A stretch of DNA of 64,000 nt from Diphasiastrum complanatum (GCA_029204225.1 CM055100.1:65108550-65172549); one strand, 5' to 3'. Counted from the stretch's first letter, positions 45,941 through 58,289 are shown. Notes: generated by a model from the sequence alone, not told the origin. Made by a program: numbers and translations.

Positions 45941-46795
45941 ATGGCGAGGCCAACAGTGATGTCAAAAGTTGAAAATAATGACCTACACTTTTTCTCTTAC
46001 CAGGCCACTCACCGCTTTTCCACCAATTTGAAAGCCAAATCGGCATCGCCTTTCGAAATGCACTCAGTCGTCAACTCCCAACAACGTGCCCAGTGGAATG
46101 GTGAAATCACTTCTGGCACACTCCAAACACTTTCTCCGCTGTAATCACTCTGTTTTGTTGTACCGTATTTGCAGGTACAGTTCGGGTGCCCTTCATTTGG
46201 AGGTTATAGCCTTTCGTTTGGGTCAAAACGGGCAAAGGACCTAAAACTAGGGATTTTTTTGTTTTTGAACTGTTTCTTCACCTTGAATAAACTTCACTCT
46301 TCACTTGTGAAGGGACCCAACTCCCATTTCAGTATGAAAATTTTTAATGAAGTTGAAGGCCAAAATGCACTTCACTCCTTCAGGGCCCTCTTCACTAGCT
46401 TTTAGAGTTTGTTGACTTTAAAGCTATGTGTATGACTGTATATAAAGTAGACTCTACTTTAAGGGGGAGAGTTAGAATTAAAGTAGAATCACTGTGCTAC
46501 TGTACTGTGGGTTCTATCAGTGGATAAGGATCAGTTGGCCTCGCCACGAGGCAAGTCGATGGGACACGTGTCCCGCCAACGGCAACTTGGGTCATGCATG
46601 GGTTGTCTGAGTGAACAACTATATGTACAGTGTAATTTCATTTTGAGAAATACAGTTGCTATGTGAGCTTGCTGTGGAGAGTGTTTTCTGTCTGTGTTAC
46701 TGTGTAGCATGATCTGTGTTCCTGTGCAAAGCAGATTCTAAGTTCCTTCGAGGTTGATCACGAACATTAATTTCTTTCTCATCTGCACAACTCCG
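45941..46795. mobile_element. LTR-like segment of unclear orientation
   Basis: The plus strand has TTTAAGGGGGAGAGTTAGAA at 46,458, looking like a polypurine tract and LTR start. The region 46,470-46,740 is LTR-like (AACTATATGTACAGTG, TGAGAAATACAGTTGC). Yet TGAGAAAGAAATTAATG at about 46,785 on the minus strand resembles the start of the H 3' LTR, so part of it may be the H 5' LTR. I cannot resolve which element owns which part. Confidence 0.4.
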
Positions 46796-49700
46796 TGCGA
46801 AACCCATATCTGGCATTTTTTTGGATTTAGAGAAATCTGATATTTGCGGCATCTTTCAAATACTTTCTCCAATCGATCCAGGTGGTCTGTATCTGTACTA
46901 TGAACTCCCAAGTCGTCCAAGTAAATTTCAAGAAATTTCTGCAGATAATCTTTGAAGGCAAATTGCATTACTCTTTGGAATGAACTTGATGCATTACAGA
47001 GTCCAAACGACATTACTTTTTAAGCATAGGTGCCCCATTCTGTTGCAAAAGTAGTTTTGTGGGGATCGGCAGGTGCAATCTTAACCTAGTTGTAACCACT
47101 AAATCCATCCAGGAAACTATAAGCTTCCCCTCTAGCAAGGTGATCCAAAATGCTTTCACTAAAAGGTAACGGAAAGTGATCCTTCCGTGTCACTTTATTC
47201 AATGCTTTCAGATTCACACAAATTCGCAATTTTCCATTTTTCTTAGGAACAATGACAATCGGTGAAATCCAATCTGTATACTCGATCTCATAAATAAAAT
47301 CGACGTCAAACGATCTTTGAAGTTCTTTCTTTATCAGATCTGCCACATTAGGATTACAACGATAGAACTTTGTAGCCTTTGGAACTACATCGGGTACTAA
47401 AGATATGGTATGTTCAATCACTGATGTCGGAATACCCTTCAAATCTTGAGAAGTCCATGCAAAGCAATCTTGATACTTAATAAGTAACAAACGGAGTGCT
47501 TGATACTGTTCAGGAGTAAGTTGTGATCCTACTTGTACAATCTTTTCCGGTTCTCCTGGTTCAGCAAGATTCATTGGCTGCGTCCTAGTTGGGCCATCGT
47601 AAACCTCTTTAGATTCTGGCATGTGTTCTTCAGGTTCACGATGTGCTTTAGGTAACATGATAACCACATCATCCAGTGTATAACGTTTAAAACGCTCTGG
47701 CATATCATGTTGGACTACATTTGCTTGTTCTTTTTCGAAAGGACTTGTCTTGGATCTTCATTTAGCCTTCTTAGCAGGAATTGATCGTGGAGGTGATGAC
47801 TTTTGGGATGATAAATCTTTCTTCATAGGTGAAGACTTCCTAGACGATGATGTCTTGCTGGAAATATGACTTGAAGAATCATTCTTGACTTTTCCTTTGC
47901 CTTTATCCAATAGAGACGGCACTTCCTTTGAATCGATCTTTTCAGAGAGATTTTCTCATTTCAGGATCGTATTATAATGTTGCTTAGCTTGTTTTTTCGT
48001 CAGCGAACCTGTGATCTTGTCTCCCTTCAATATAACTGCTTTGGACGATTTGATTGTTGGTTCATCAGGAATATTACGCACTCCAAATCTGGTCGGATCC
48101 ATATGATGTAAAGTCTGCTCATCCGTAAGTTCTGCATTGCCATCATAAGTTAAGGCATGGCTCATTGGTATGAGATCATCCTCAATTGGATCTGGTATAG
48201 GTTCCGTTGATATCCAGCCTACATTCAATGCATTTAGTGGTAACGTGATTGGCGTATCCAATGTTCGATCTAATAAGGAAATCTCGCTCAACTCTGATTG
48301 AATATCTTGTTGACACATATATCATGTTGTACAATCAATTGTTGGAGCTTCATTCCAATTGACAGTATCCGTTTGAGAATCGTAGTGAACTCCCAATTTT
48401 TTCTCTGGTCAATCACAAGTGTGATCCGTTGTTGATGAATCGTCATCCGCTTTTTGAACCACTGGTTTGATAGTCCAAGTCGTAGGATCAACTTTAACTG
48501 CACGTTCACGATTTTCAAAAGTGTTTTTTCCGGTACCCTAGATATGAATTACTTGCACAACTCGTAACCATCGATGTCCTAAGAGAACTCGGTAGACATG
48601 TGCTTGTGGTAAGTCCATCATGACGAAAGTAATGACGAACTGTACTCCTGCAATCCTGACAGGTATATCTTGTACTATTCCTCGTGGACGAATTGTCGTT
48701 TGATCAGCTAGCTTAATAGCAAAAGTAGCAGGATTAATCTTTGTACGGCCCCATTTTGTACATAGCTTTGTAGAAATCAGGTTAACTCTTGAACTGCCAT
48801 CTATCATGGCTGCTTCTTTAGAAAATTGTCTATGTTGTATCGGCAGAGTGATATTCTTTTGTTCACTTTCCCAAGCGGCTCCAACATGGAGTACATCATT
48901 AGATTCTTCAAATCCAGCACAAAAAAGCGGCTCCTGATGGACTTCTAGTTCTTCTTGAGCTAACTTTTGCGCTAAAACTTCTTTTGCTTTTGGCACCAGC
49001 TTTAGGAACTCTCCCAATGAAATATTGATCTTGCTAGACAAAATATTGGTATAGAATCAGCAGGTACTGGATCCACTTCTTTTTGCTTTTGTGCTATGGT
49101 GACCACCAACAAGGGTGCACTTGGTTTATTCTGAACTACTAGTCCTTGCTTGATTGTTATCAAATTTACAGGTGCTGCAGCTGGTGGTGGCTTCGGTCTT
49201 GCTGGACAGTCTTTATAGCAATGCCCATATCCACAATCATGATAGAATGGTACAAATTTTTCTTTATTTGGGCATTCTGCAACTCTGTGATTTTCTCCAC
49301 ATGCAAAGCATCCAAGTGGTGCTCTGGTCCAATTTCTCGAGGCTTGTTGTTGAGCAGCAACATAAATGGCATACTGTTTTGAAGATCCACCTTCCTGATC
49401 ATTACCATAGCTCCATTGCTCATCACTTTTGTAACGTTCTGGTTCCATCAAATTGGCAGGAGGAGCAGAGTGTTTTGGTGGGGCAGGCAAAGCTAGATGT
49501 TTCGGGTATCCAAGAGTAGATTATCACAGTCTTGCTGCTGGATTTCCTCCATATTGTGGTTCTCGATATCCCATCTGGACATACCGTTGCTGAATTATAC
49601 ACTGATTTCCATTCGTTTTTTTAATTGAGGACACTCGTTCACTGTGTAATTTCCTGTACAAATAGAACACCAGACATTTTTCTTGGTAGGAAAAGTCTTT

Positions 49701-50491
49701 GCAAACTTCTCAGGTTCCTTGTTTGCTTCTTCGTGGAAATTTTCCAATGCTTTGATCTTCTCATCAAATTGCAACTGCAACTTTTCCATCTGTTTCTGCT
49801 GGGTCTTCCCAAGTTTCTCGAACTCATTGAGCATCATTTATGCAGTAGCATTGGCATTTGTTGATGCAATAATGGTGGATGTCATAGTAGTCTGCCCTGC
49901 TGTATAAGGCAACATACTGACATTCGGCTCATCATCTGAATCTTCATCCTCCTCCCGAATTGCATCGTCCATAGCATTTTGCAAAAGTGCGTACTCATTA
50001 TGACGTTTCAGCTCACGTCTGATCCATTTAGGTAGACCTAAAAAAAACCACATAATCATGGCATTTTCATTAATTAGCTCAGGTTCACATTCAGATCTAA
50101 GACATTTCACTCTTTCGATGTAATCTTGAACCATTTCCCGCTTTCCCATTTTAATTTTACTTAAAAGTAGGAAAGGGTCTTCCATAAACTTTCGCGGTTT
50201 GAACTGTGTGATAAGGGCTCGTTTAACAACCTCCCAATCTGTACACTCAGTTTCATCTTGGTTATAATACCAATCTTGTGTTGCGTCTATTTAGGCCATA
50301 GGAAACAGCTTAAGTTTATCTTGAGGATAAATCTCACCATAGACCTCACAGAATTCAGCATAGATCTGAAGAAATCTAACTAGATCTGTTAATCCATTAT
50401 ATTTGGGTGGATCCAATCGGGGTGCTTTTCTAACGATAATTGGATTGACCTCCTGTGGAGTACCTCCAGGAGCAGCTCCAAGGGCAGCCAT
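46796..50491 (-). mobile_element. Gypsy element I: gag, protease, RT (minus)
   Basis: Gag from ATG 50,491 (ATG...GAAPGGTPQEVNPIIV) to about 49,050 has three cysteine motifs: CSICTGNYTVNEC (histidine replaced by tyrosine), CFACGENHRVAEC and CGYGHCYKDC. Protease 49,041-48,538 has AMIDGSSRVNLIS and VYRVLLGHRWL. A linker 48,318-47,956 carries LTKKQAKQHYNTILK. RT runs 47,703-46,800 with VPKKNGKLRICVNLKALN, YSFLDGFSGYN, MSFGLCNASSSFQ and EIYLDDLGVHS. Similarity ends at about 46,797, right after the RT palm; RNase H, integrase and the 3' LTR are missing. Frameshifts lie near 50,185, 49,840, 48,540 and 47,040. Confidence 0.88.
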
Positions 50492-51359
50492 CTTTACAAA
50501 TTTAGATAAAATCGATAATGAGATTGGATATAGATTTTTTCAAATAAACTATTTCAGATTAGATCTGCTAGCTTTATTCCACTTTTCAAGAATTTGACTA
50601 TATATGATGAAAAATTTCCGAAATTCAATCAATCGATACTTCTCAAAAATAATAAGTCTCTCATAATCCAATTCATAACATATCAGATTTGATCCAAATT
50701 TTGACAGAGACTTGGAAAATCAAAAACTAAAAATAGGACTGGCGAAGGTTGGCTCGGCGAAGGTTCAACAATGCTATTTTGGGAGAAAAAAAACTCTTTG
50801 AACATTTTTTTGGCAATTTCTTGGGAAATAACCTTCGCCGACTTCTCAGATGGAAGATCTGACACAGATAAAACTATGAAAAACCGGACGAAGGTTTCTA
50901 ACTCAAGAAAGTACAGTTTTTGTAATCTGGCGAGGGTAAAAATCAAGATTTTTTGTGATCTAATCAAGAAGAATCTTCACCGAACTTAAAAATAGCATTT
51001 TTCTATAACTAGAATGTTCTGGAAACTTGACGAAGGTTCTGGTGAAGGATCAAGAGTAATACTAGTAATTTTGCAAAAAAGTGACTTTTTGGCAAAAATA
51101 TGACAATATGACAACTGATCCTTTGAAACCCTTTCTTTTTTTGGTATTATTCTTCGCCGACCTGGCAGTAGATGATCTGAATAGCTTTTCCTGTTTAATA
51201 ATCAGATTAGATTTCAAACAAGCAAATCCACTCAAATCAAGCAAAATCAATCCCAAACTAACCCTAAAATGCAGATTTAACATTATTCATGCACGACAAG
51301 ATGCCTAATGCAAGATAACCATCAACCAAACATGCTGCAAACTGAAAAATTGGCGTAGC
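50492..51359 (-). other. Untranslated leader of gypsy I
   Basis: Between gag and the primer-binding site. It contains recurring GGCGAAGGTT / CTTCGCCGA words (50,740-51,050). It is homologous to the leader at 58,290-59,225 but about 300 bp shorter around 51,165. Confidence 0.65.
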
Positions 51360-51377
51360 TCCCCGGCAACGGCGCCA
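51360..51377 (-). other. Primer-binding site, tRNA-Asp type
   Basis: On the minus strand TGGCGCCGTTGCCGGGGA lies 3 bp inside the LTR. This 18-mer is the known tRNA-Asp primer-binding site of plant Athila-type gypsy elements, which sets the element on the minus strand. Confidence 0.85.
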
Positions 51378-51380
51378 AAT

Positions 51381-52116
51381 TGTAGTGGGTTTCTTTCCTT
51401 GCCTATCCTGAATCCAAGATCTAGTCAATCTAGCATCAAAGAGACGGAGTTAGTTTTCACGCGTAGGTTCGTTCCCATGAGAGCAATAGTATAGTTCAGA
51501 TTTCAACATGAATGGAGGATCTAACACTAACATCCATTAACACTAAGCATTAACACTATATCCATTAACCCTACTTCCATTAACCCTAAATCCACAACAA
51601 TGATAGAAACTTACTCTTCTCTCTCTCCCTTTCTCTCTCACAAAAAGCATAAGAAATAGCGATCCCAATAATGATCAGATCCAACAATTAGCAAAATCCA
51701 AAGAAAGCATGAGAAATGGAGGAAAAGAGAGGAAGAGCAAGGACATTCATCAAACCATTTCTAATGAGAAAAATGAACATCAGGAGCAACTCGAGTTGGT
51801 CCCTTTTTATAGTAGAGAGGAGGACCCTAGTCTCTGAATCCTATTGGTCCAGTCTTGCCTTTCTTTTTATTCAAATTTAAAAAAGTGTGGGAACCATCAA
51901 AATTGGAGGGAACCTCAACTTTATTCACTAACTTGACATTTAGGCCCTGCAACATTAAAAGTCCCGCAAAAAGGCCTAAAGTCCTTTATTAACTTTTAAC
52001 TAATCAATCAAATAACTATGTGGTCATCGGGTTGGACTTACACACGCAGGGTGCCAAATCCCTCTCACTTATTAACTAGGGTTAGGATTGTCTTGGGATC
52101 CGCAAACCCTCCAACA
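51381..52116 (-). mobile_element. 5' LTR of gypsy I (LTR-A)
   Basis: 736 bp; the minus strand starts TGTTGGAGGGTTTGCGG and ends AACCCACTACA. It matches LTRs at 55,894 and 59,248. It includes a CT-rich run (TTCTCTCTCTCCCTTTC, plus strand) and a TTTTTATAGTAGAG word near 51,806 that may be part of the promoter. Its right edge abuts a broken copia RT frame. Confidence 0.9.
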
Positions 52117-53153
52117 GAAGGATAAGATATGAATAGACTGATGCTTTACCACTAGACTAAAGGTCTCAATGTAGTCTATCCCATATACTTGTTCAAATCC
52201 TTTAACCACCAGTCTAGCTTTCCATTTGGATATTGATCCATCTGGTTTAAGCTTTAGCTTGAAGATCCACTTGGAGTCAATTGGTTTTACACCTGTAGGA
52301 GGATTGACAAGACTCCAGGACTTGTTCTTCATTAGAGACTGATACTCAACATCCATGGAAACTTTCCATTTGTCTGCATCGGGCATTGACAGGGCTTATG
52401 TCACGGTGGCAGGTTCGTCATGTCTGATGAAAGCCTGAGGGACGAAGTGATCAAGTGTTGTCGTTCTCTTACAGATTGTCGAACTGTAGGTGCATGAGCA
52501 GGCAATTCTCCTTGGTAAATGACTGGGATCATAGCATCTTGCGGTTGAACAATCATGTGTCTAGGCCCATCGATGATAAGTGGAGCCATTGGGATGAAAT
52601 CCATTGTTTGAACAATCGTAGGTTGTTGCCTATCGATAAAGGGTGGAGCTACTATGGCATGCTCTTGCATTGGCTGCTTCAGCTTGAAATCGAGATACTT
52701 TTGTTCAAGAAAGACAACATCGTGACTAGCTGAGATCTGGCCCATAACAACATCATATACACGATATGCTTTGTGTGATGTTGAATAGCCGATGAAGATA
52801 TTTTTACAGCTTACTAGGTCCAGTTTCTTCCTCAGATTAGACGGCACTTGTGCATAGCAGAGACATCCGAAAACATGTAGGTGTTTCAAACTTGGTTTGT
52901 AGCCATAGTAGGCTTCAAACGGTGTCTTGGAATCAACTGCTTTAGTGCTAGAGTAATTTTGCAGATAGCAGGCCGTAGAGATCGCTTCTGCCCAAAAGAT
53001 TTGAGGCAAAATCATGTATCGTGCAGCTTCCAATAGTGTGCGGTTCTTCCATTCAGCTGCTCTGTTTTGTTGTAAAGTGTAGCTCGTAGTAATTCCACAA
53101 CACAAAATCGCACGAGTTAGTACCAGAGGAAGAGAGGTGTCATAGCTGAGCAT
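52117..53153 (-). mobile_element. Copia K fragment: integrase end and RT start
   Basis: Minus-strand frames: integrase C-terminal part 53,153-52,401 with QQNRAAEWKNRTLLEAARYM, TPFEAYYGYKPSLKHLHVFG and SHDVVFLEQKY; then RT start 52,386-52,117 with MKNKSWSLVNPPTGVKPIDS, KWKARLVVKGFEQVYGIDY. The RT is cut at 52,116 by LTR-A. The right side ends near 53,153 and is followed by the 36,244-type repeat. One glycine of the usual 'QQNG' is arginine. Confidence 0.85.
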
Positions 53154-53214
53154 CAGTTGTTATCCATGTTCGAAACAAGATTGACTATTTTATCAGCATA
53201 AATTCAATTGCATA

Positions 53215-53560
53215 TCATTTGTCCAATCTTCCCAATAGTATTACGGTATCAGGGCAGAAGCCATGTTGATCAATTTTAGGACATAAACAACGTATGAAAT
53301 TTCAAATGTAATTTGACATATGAGTGAAGCAATCATTTTCATTCAAAAATTATAAAACATATATGGTTCAGGTACAACATTAGGTGTCAGGGTAGATCTG
53401 TGCCATACTGACCCATCGAACTCTATGAAGCCTTATGTAAGTACGAGTGCTATGAAGCTTGGGCAAATCCATGCCATTCCAGCTTCTATGAACCAAAACA
53501 TATTCACAAGTCTAGCGTACTAACGGCTACCATATCTTGTTTATCTTCCAATTCTACGCC
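53215..53560. repeat. Third member of the 36,244-type repeat
   Basis: GTCCAATCTTCCCAATAG, TATCAGGGCAGAAGCCATG and GGGCAAATCCATGCCATTCC occur in the same order as at 36,244 and 36,580, with an additional GGGTAGATCTGTGCCATACT at 53,390. The copy is more diverged. Confidence 0.6.
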
Positions 53561-53778
53561 TTGTGATTGCATCGTTCTATGTTTAAAACATAAAAGAATT
53601 TAGTTGGCATTCACTAGATTGCTTAATGGGGAGTAACATACAATCCAACTCTAAGCTTTAATACATTTCGTTTGAATTGAAAGCGATGGCATCTCTTATA
53701 TTTGTCTCCCATTTACAACACTTCCTATGTAAGAAACCCTAAGAAAACATTTTCATAGACATGCCTTAGTTTCCAAAG

Positions 53779-53967
53779 ATGGTATTCAGTACGAAGTTTA
53801 GTAGGCTCTCAAATTTCCATAAAGTTGAACTCTCGCAGAACAATAGTGAAGTAAGAAAAGCTTATAGGATTTACATTCCTAAGTCAAAGAAAGTTAATGA
53901 CATTGTCTTTGAAGAGGAGAATGTGGATAAGCTTGATGTTGTTGTTGTACTATACCAACAAGGTTAA
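53779..53967 (+). pseudogene. Copia integrase C-terminal remnant
   Basis: A 62-codon frame contains VRKAYRIYIPKSKKVNDIVF, resembling the 'KAYRVYxPxxxKVxxSRDVxFxE' end of copia integrases. Everything upstream and downstream of this motif is unrecognisable, and no other copia domain adjoins it. Confidence 0.5.
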
Positions 53968-53969
53968 TA

Positions 53970-55180
53970 TAGATTTTGTAGTAAATAGTGTCATTCCCAC
54001 AAAGGACAACGTTAGAAATTTGGTACAATTTATGACAAGTGGTCTAGAGTGTTATTCTGGTTGTCGACAGACATTAGAAAGTAACCAGTATTACTTATGT
54101 TTGGGAAATGTAATGTTAATAATTTCAAAACAACAATCTAGCCTCTATCAAATCGAATGAAACGTGTTCTACAGATGAGATGTTATCAGAGTAGTACAGC
54201 TATACTACACTTCGGCTGATTAAGGTGTCAACAGAGGACCAAGAAATGTTCGATGTATTCATGGCTGTGCAAACAATTGATTAATCACATTCGCGAACTA
54301 TTCGTTTCTAGACAGAAGTCCTCAACAACTTAAGTCCAAATTAATAGTTAAAGAACACAAATAGTTTTAGAGCACGTTAGAAACTTATGTCAATTACAAT
54401 CAGGAACACAGATCAAAGACTCAATTCTTCAGACAAGGACTGTCATCTCATATGTATACATACAGCTTTATTCAATGATCGTGCTAGACTGTACCAAAGA
54501 TAGTCATTATTTGAGTGCCGAAAAGAAAGTATTTGCAATAGACAAATAAGATGATTTTAAGACAGTTCTTTAGAGCATGCTTTACGGATACACAACAAAT
54601 GACTGTAATGCGCTAGAGAGTCTGTCTGATCAGAGAGTAATTCATGTATTGCGTTAGAAATTGTTAGTAGACTCATGATCACTCACACTCAACAGTGCGG
54701 AGAGCAGAGATAAGGGAGAATAACTCTCAGCACACTATTCACTTCTTCAACCTCTTACATATGCATAAACTCTTCTCTCTTGATGCTCGAGACTGAAGTG
54801 TGAGATCAATATATGTTCTACGGGGCTAACAAACACACCTCTAAAACAACAGGTGCGTCGCTCCCGCGAAAGGGTCTAGTTAACAACTAGATTGAGTACA
54901 CGTTCAATTATACCATAAGAGGTATATTTAACTGAGAGTTAAGATTACTGTAGTTTATCATATCTTTTCATATCTAGTCGTTTCATGTGGACGACCTAGT
55001 AAAGGCTGTCCAAAGCTATGTCTTTCCTTTTAAAGGTCTTGCCCTTTATTATAAGGCAAGTACTTAGGAGATATATTCTTGAAATATGACTTAGGCTCCC
55101 TCATGATTTATACTTATCCAGCTTATATCTTCATTTTCGAGATATCATGCCATATTGAGGTTGATATTCAATATAACAAT
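53970..55180. other. Non-coding, possible LTR debris
   Basis: No supportable gene. The 54,660-54,930 segment (CAGAGATAAGGGAGAATAAC, GGGGCTAACAAACACACC) has LTR-like texture, but I found no partner. Confidence 0.4.
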
Positions 55181-55199
55181 AAAGTGGCATCACAGTTGT

Positions 55200-55560
55200 T
55201 GATGTTGATCAATCTAACATTTTTTATGGTGATGAAGATGGTTCTTTGGATGGTGATGGTGGAGATGCCTCTCCAAGTCAAGTTCTAAGAAGATCCTCAA
55301 GGGAAAGATAAAAGCCATCTAGGAATACATATGATGAGAAGGGTAAGCAAGTTGAAGGTACAAGCTTTGCTTTACTCACATGTTTTGGTTCATCTTCTTG
55401 TGTAAATGATGCTATGCAAGTGGATGGTGGTTTTCATGGAATGGAAGCAATCAATCAATTTGGAAAATAAGTCTTAGTCAATGACTTTGATGTTCAAGAG
55501 GAAGATCAATAAGTTGATCTTGAAGGGCTTCAACAACACAAAAGGAAAGGTGGCAATTTG
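55200..55560 (+). pseudogene. Copia integrase-RT linker remnant
   Basis: A plus-strand frame with EDGDGGDASPSQVLRRSSRE-like composition (an acidic stretch then LRRSSRERKPS at about 55,280-55,310) resembles the acidic/RRSSR linker between copia integrase and RT, where FALLTC would start the RT lead-in. TAA/TAG codons interrupt it. Assignment rests on this linker pattern only. Confidence 0.4.
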
Positions 55561-55599
55561 GAGCTAGTCAAGAGCATCAAAGGGAGTCAAATAGCAAAG

Positions 55600-55893
55600 A
55601 TAATTTGGATCTATTTCAACTCATGACCAAGGACACGCCAACAATATTCGATAAACTAATAGTGCATCAAGTAAATCCATTACCACAAAGGTAATGACAA
55701 ATTGAACACTTGTCACTTTTATTGATATGTCTTCCACTACACTTGACTAATTTGCCAACTTTATTGCAAAGTTTGCTGGTTTTAGCTTCGAAAGTCCTCA
55801 TTTCTCATATAATTTGAAAGAAATTAGATTAACTCCAAATCCACCATCAACCACTACTATGGCTTCTTGAGCAAACTGCTTAGGCTTGATTGG
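55600..55893 (-). mobile_element. Older gypsy L, left part: protease
   Basis: The minus strand gives KQFAQEAIVVVDGGFGVNLI, FKLYEKWGL, FAIKLAN and VQFVITFVVMDL, residue for residue like the protease of gypsy I (AMIDGSSRVNLIS...VQFVITFVMMDL). Here the active site reads VDGGFGVN. The part upstream in the protein continues on the far side of element J at 59,988. The left end is lost near 55,600. Confidence 0.8.
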
Positions 55894-56448
55894 TGTAGTG
55901 GGTCTCTTTCCTTGCCTAACCTGAATCCAAGATCTAGTCAATCTAGCATCAAAGAGACGGAGTTAGTTGTCATGCGTAGGTTCATTCCGATGAGAGCGAT
56001 AGTATAGTTCAGATTTCAACATGAATGGAGGATCTAACACTAACATCCATTAACACTAAGCATTAACACTATTTCCATTAACCCTAAATCCACAACAATG
56101 ATAGAAACTTACTCTTCTCTCTCTCCCTTTCTCTCTCACAAAAAACATAAGAAATACCAATAGTCTCTGAATCCTATTGGTCCAATCTTGCCTCCCTTTT
56201 TATTCAAATTTAAAAAAGTGTGGGAACCATCAAAATTGGAGGGAACCCCAACTTTATTCACTAACTTGACATTTAGGCCCTACGACATTAAAAGTCCTGC
56301 AAAAAGGCCTAAAGTCCTTTATTAACTTTTAACTAATCAATCAAATAACTATGTGGTCATCGGGTTGGACTTACACACGCAGGGTGCCAAATCCCTCTCA
56401 CTTATTAACTAGTATTAGGGTTGCCTTGGGATCGCAAACCCTCCAACA
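55894..56448 (-). mobile_element. 3' LTR of element J (LTR-B)
   Basis: 555 bp, bounded by TGTAGTGGGT and CCTCCAACA (plus strand). It lacks about 180 bp near 56,157 compared with LTR-A. The minus-strand purine tract GGTGGGGGATAC (56,449-56,460) directly precedes it, as expected for a 3' LTR. Confidence 0.9.
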
Positions 56449-56525
56449 GTATCCCCCACCAAAACTGGTGGCGGTCCCACGACACCTGCAATATGCAGTT
56501 ATTGGGGACTTTTATTGGCTTCGCG

Positions 56526-56990
56526 TCAAATCTTAATTAAATGATACTGCACCTTCTCCATAAAGTCAAGGTGTGCAGTATTGAAATCCAAGTTGTGTGA
56601 CAGGAAACAACGGTGGGCTCTGACAATCCACTTGGAAGTTGTCCATGAGGTGAAGCGAGATTCCCAAGAGCCGCCCATCATAGCTGCGCGGAAATACAAT
56701 CGAGCAATCGACAGCTGATCTTTGATTTGCTCTGAGGCCATCGGCTTATTTGGAACGAATGTCAGGGTAGGAAGGCAATCGTCCCATTTGGTTGCCACTG
56801 ACGCCAACAGAGTTAGATCTTTATTAAACATTACCGATTGTCTCACCGTTGGATCCAGAGAGTGGACATACTCTCTCTGATATGCTTGTAAGGCACAATG
56901 AAAGTCCACTGAAATGTTCCAGCTGTAAGGCTGATGGATGATTGGCCAATTGGGCATATGGATGGTGATTTTGTCCATAGCCAATCCCAA
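56526..56990 (-). CDS. Unidentified 154-residue frame inside gypsy-type element J
   Basis: Open frame from ATG 56,990 to TAA, lying between the gag remnant and the polypurine tract. It contains DKITIHMPNWPIIHQPYSWN, SLDPTVRQSVMFNKDLTLLA, VATKWDDCLPTLTFVP and FRAAMMGGSWESRFTSW. It has many tryptophans and aromatics, no transmembrane segment, no signal peptide and no zinc or RT motif. Its position matches the 3' extra-ORF slot of some plant gypsy lineages (Athila/Tat type), but I do not recognise the protein. It could be a captured sequence. Confidence 0.45.
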   Translation of the reverse strand: MGLAMDKITIHMPNWPIIHQPYSWNISVDFHCALQAYQREYVHSLDPTVRQSVMFNKDLTLLASVATKWDDCLPTLTFVPNKPMASEQIKDQLSIARLYFRAAMMGGSWESRFTSWTTSKWIVRAHRCFLSHNLDFNTAHLDFMEKVQYHLIKI

Positions 56991-57000
56991 ATCTTTTCAT

Positions 57001-58250
57001 TTATGCCTTTGCAGCATTGGCACGTAATAAGAATGTACCCGCAACTGGCAAGGGTTGGCGACATAACTCAGATACATGTAACCTACAGTACCTATTATTG
57101 ATTCTCATCAAAAGCTGAAAATACTTGGGCATTATGGTAACCCTCTTGGTATTTCCTTTATTTGGGCATTCTGCAACTCTGTGATTTTCTCCACATGCAA
57201 AGCATACAAGCAGTGCTCTGGCCCAATTTCTCAAGGCTTGTTGTTGAGCGGCAACATAAATGGCATACTGTTCTGAAGATCCACCTTCCTGATCATTACC
57301 ATAGCTCCATTGCTCAACACTTCCGTAAGGTTCTGGTTCCATCAAATTGGCAGGAGGAGCATAGTGTTTTGGTGGGGCAGGCAAAGCTAGACGTTTCGGG
57401 TATCCAAGAGTAGATTGTCGTAGTCTGGTTGCTGGATTTCCTCCATACTGTGGTTCTCGATATCCCATCTGGGCATACCGTTGCTGAATTATTCGAGGGT
57501 GGAAGTTTCAAAAAGCAGTCTCATGGTCAGGTGAATTAGACAGATGGCAAACACTGATTTCCATTCGTTTTTTTAGTCGAGGACACTCGTTCACTGTGTG
57601 ATTTCCTGTACAAATAGAACACCAGACATTTTTCCTGGTAGGAAAAGTCTTTGCAAACTTCTCAGGTTCCTTGTTCGCTTCTCCGTGAAAATTTTCTAAT
57701 GCTTTGATCTTCTCATCAAATTGCAACTACAACTTTTCCAACTGTTTTTGCTGGGTCTTCCCAAGTTTCTCAAACTCATTGAGCATCATTTCTATAGTAG
57801 CATTGGCATTCGTTGATGCAATAGTGGTGGATGTCGTAGTAGTCTGCCCTGCTGTATAAGGCAATATACTGACATTCGGCTCATCATCCGAATCTTCATC
57901 CTCCTCCCGAATTACATCGTCCATAGCATTTTGCAAAAGTGCATACTCATTATGGCATTTCACCTCATGTCTGATCCGTTTAGGTAGACCTGACAAAAAC
58001 CACATAATCATGGCCTTTTCATTAATCAGCTCAGGTTGACATTCAGATCTAAGACGTTTCACCCTTTCGATGTAATCTCGAACCATTTCCCGCTTTCCCA
58101 TTTTAATTTTACTAAGAGGTAGAAAAGGTTCTTCCATAAACTTCCGCGTTTGAACTGTGTGATAAGGGCTCGTTTAACAACCTCCCAATCTGTACGTTCA
58201 GTTTCATCTTGGTTATAATACCAATCTTGTGCTGCGCCTATTAAGGCCAT
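57001..58250 (-). pseudogene. Gag of element J, 5' end and pol deleted
   Basis: Strongly similar to gag of gypsy I. It has GAAQDWYYNQDETERTDW, then MGKREMVRDYIERVKRLRSE, FEKLGKTQQKQLEKL, an intact knuckle CSICTGNHTVNEC, and CFACGENHRVAECPNKG at 57,150-57,200. After PNKG the similarity stops, and 48 unrelated codons lead to a TAA at 57,001. The start codon and first 50 or so residues are absent because leader sequence joins gag at about 58,286. A frameshift near 58,140 and a TAG near 57,726 further break it. Confidence 0.85.
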
Positions 58251-58289
58251 AGGAAACAGCTTAAGTTTATCTTGAGGATAAATCTCACA

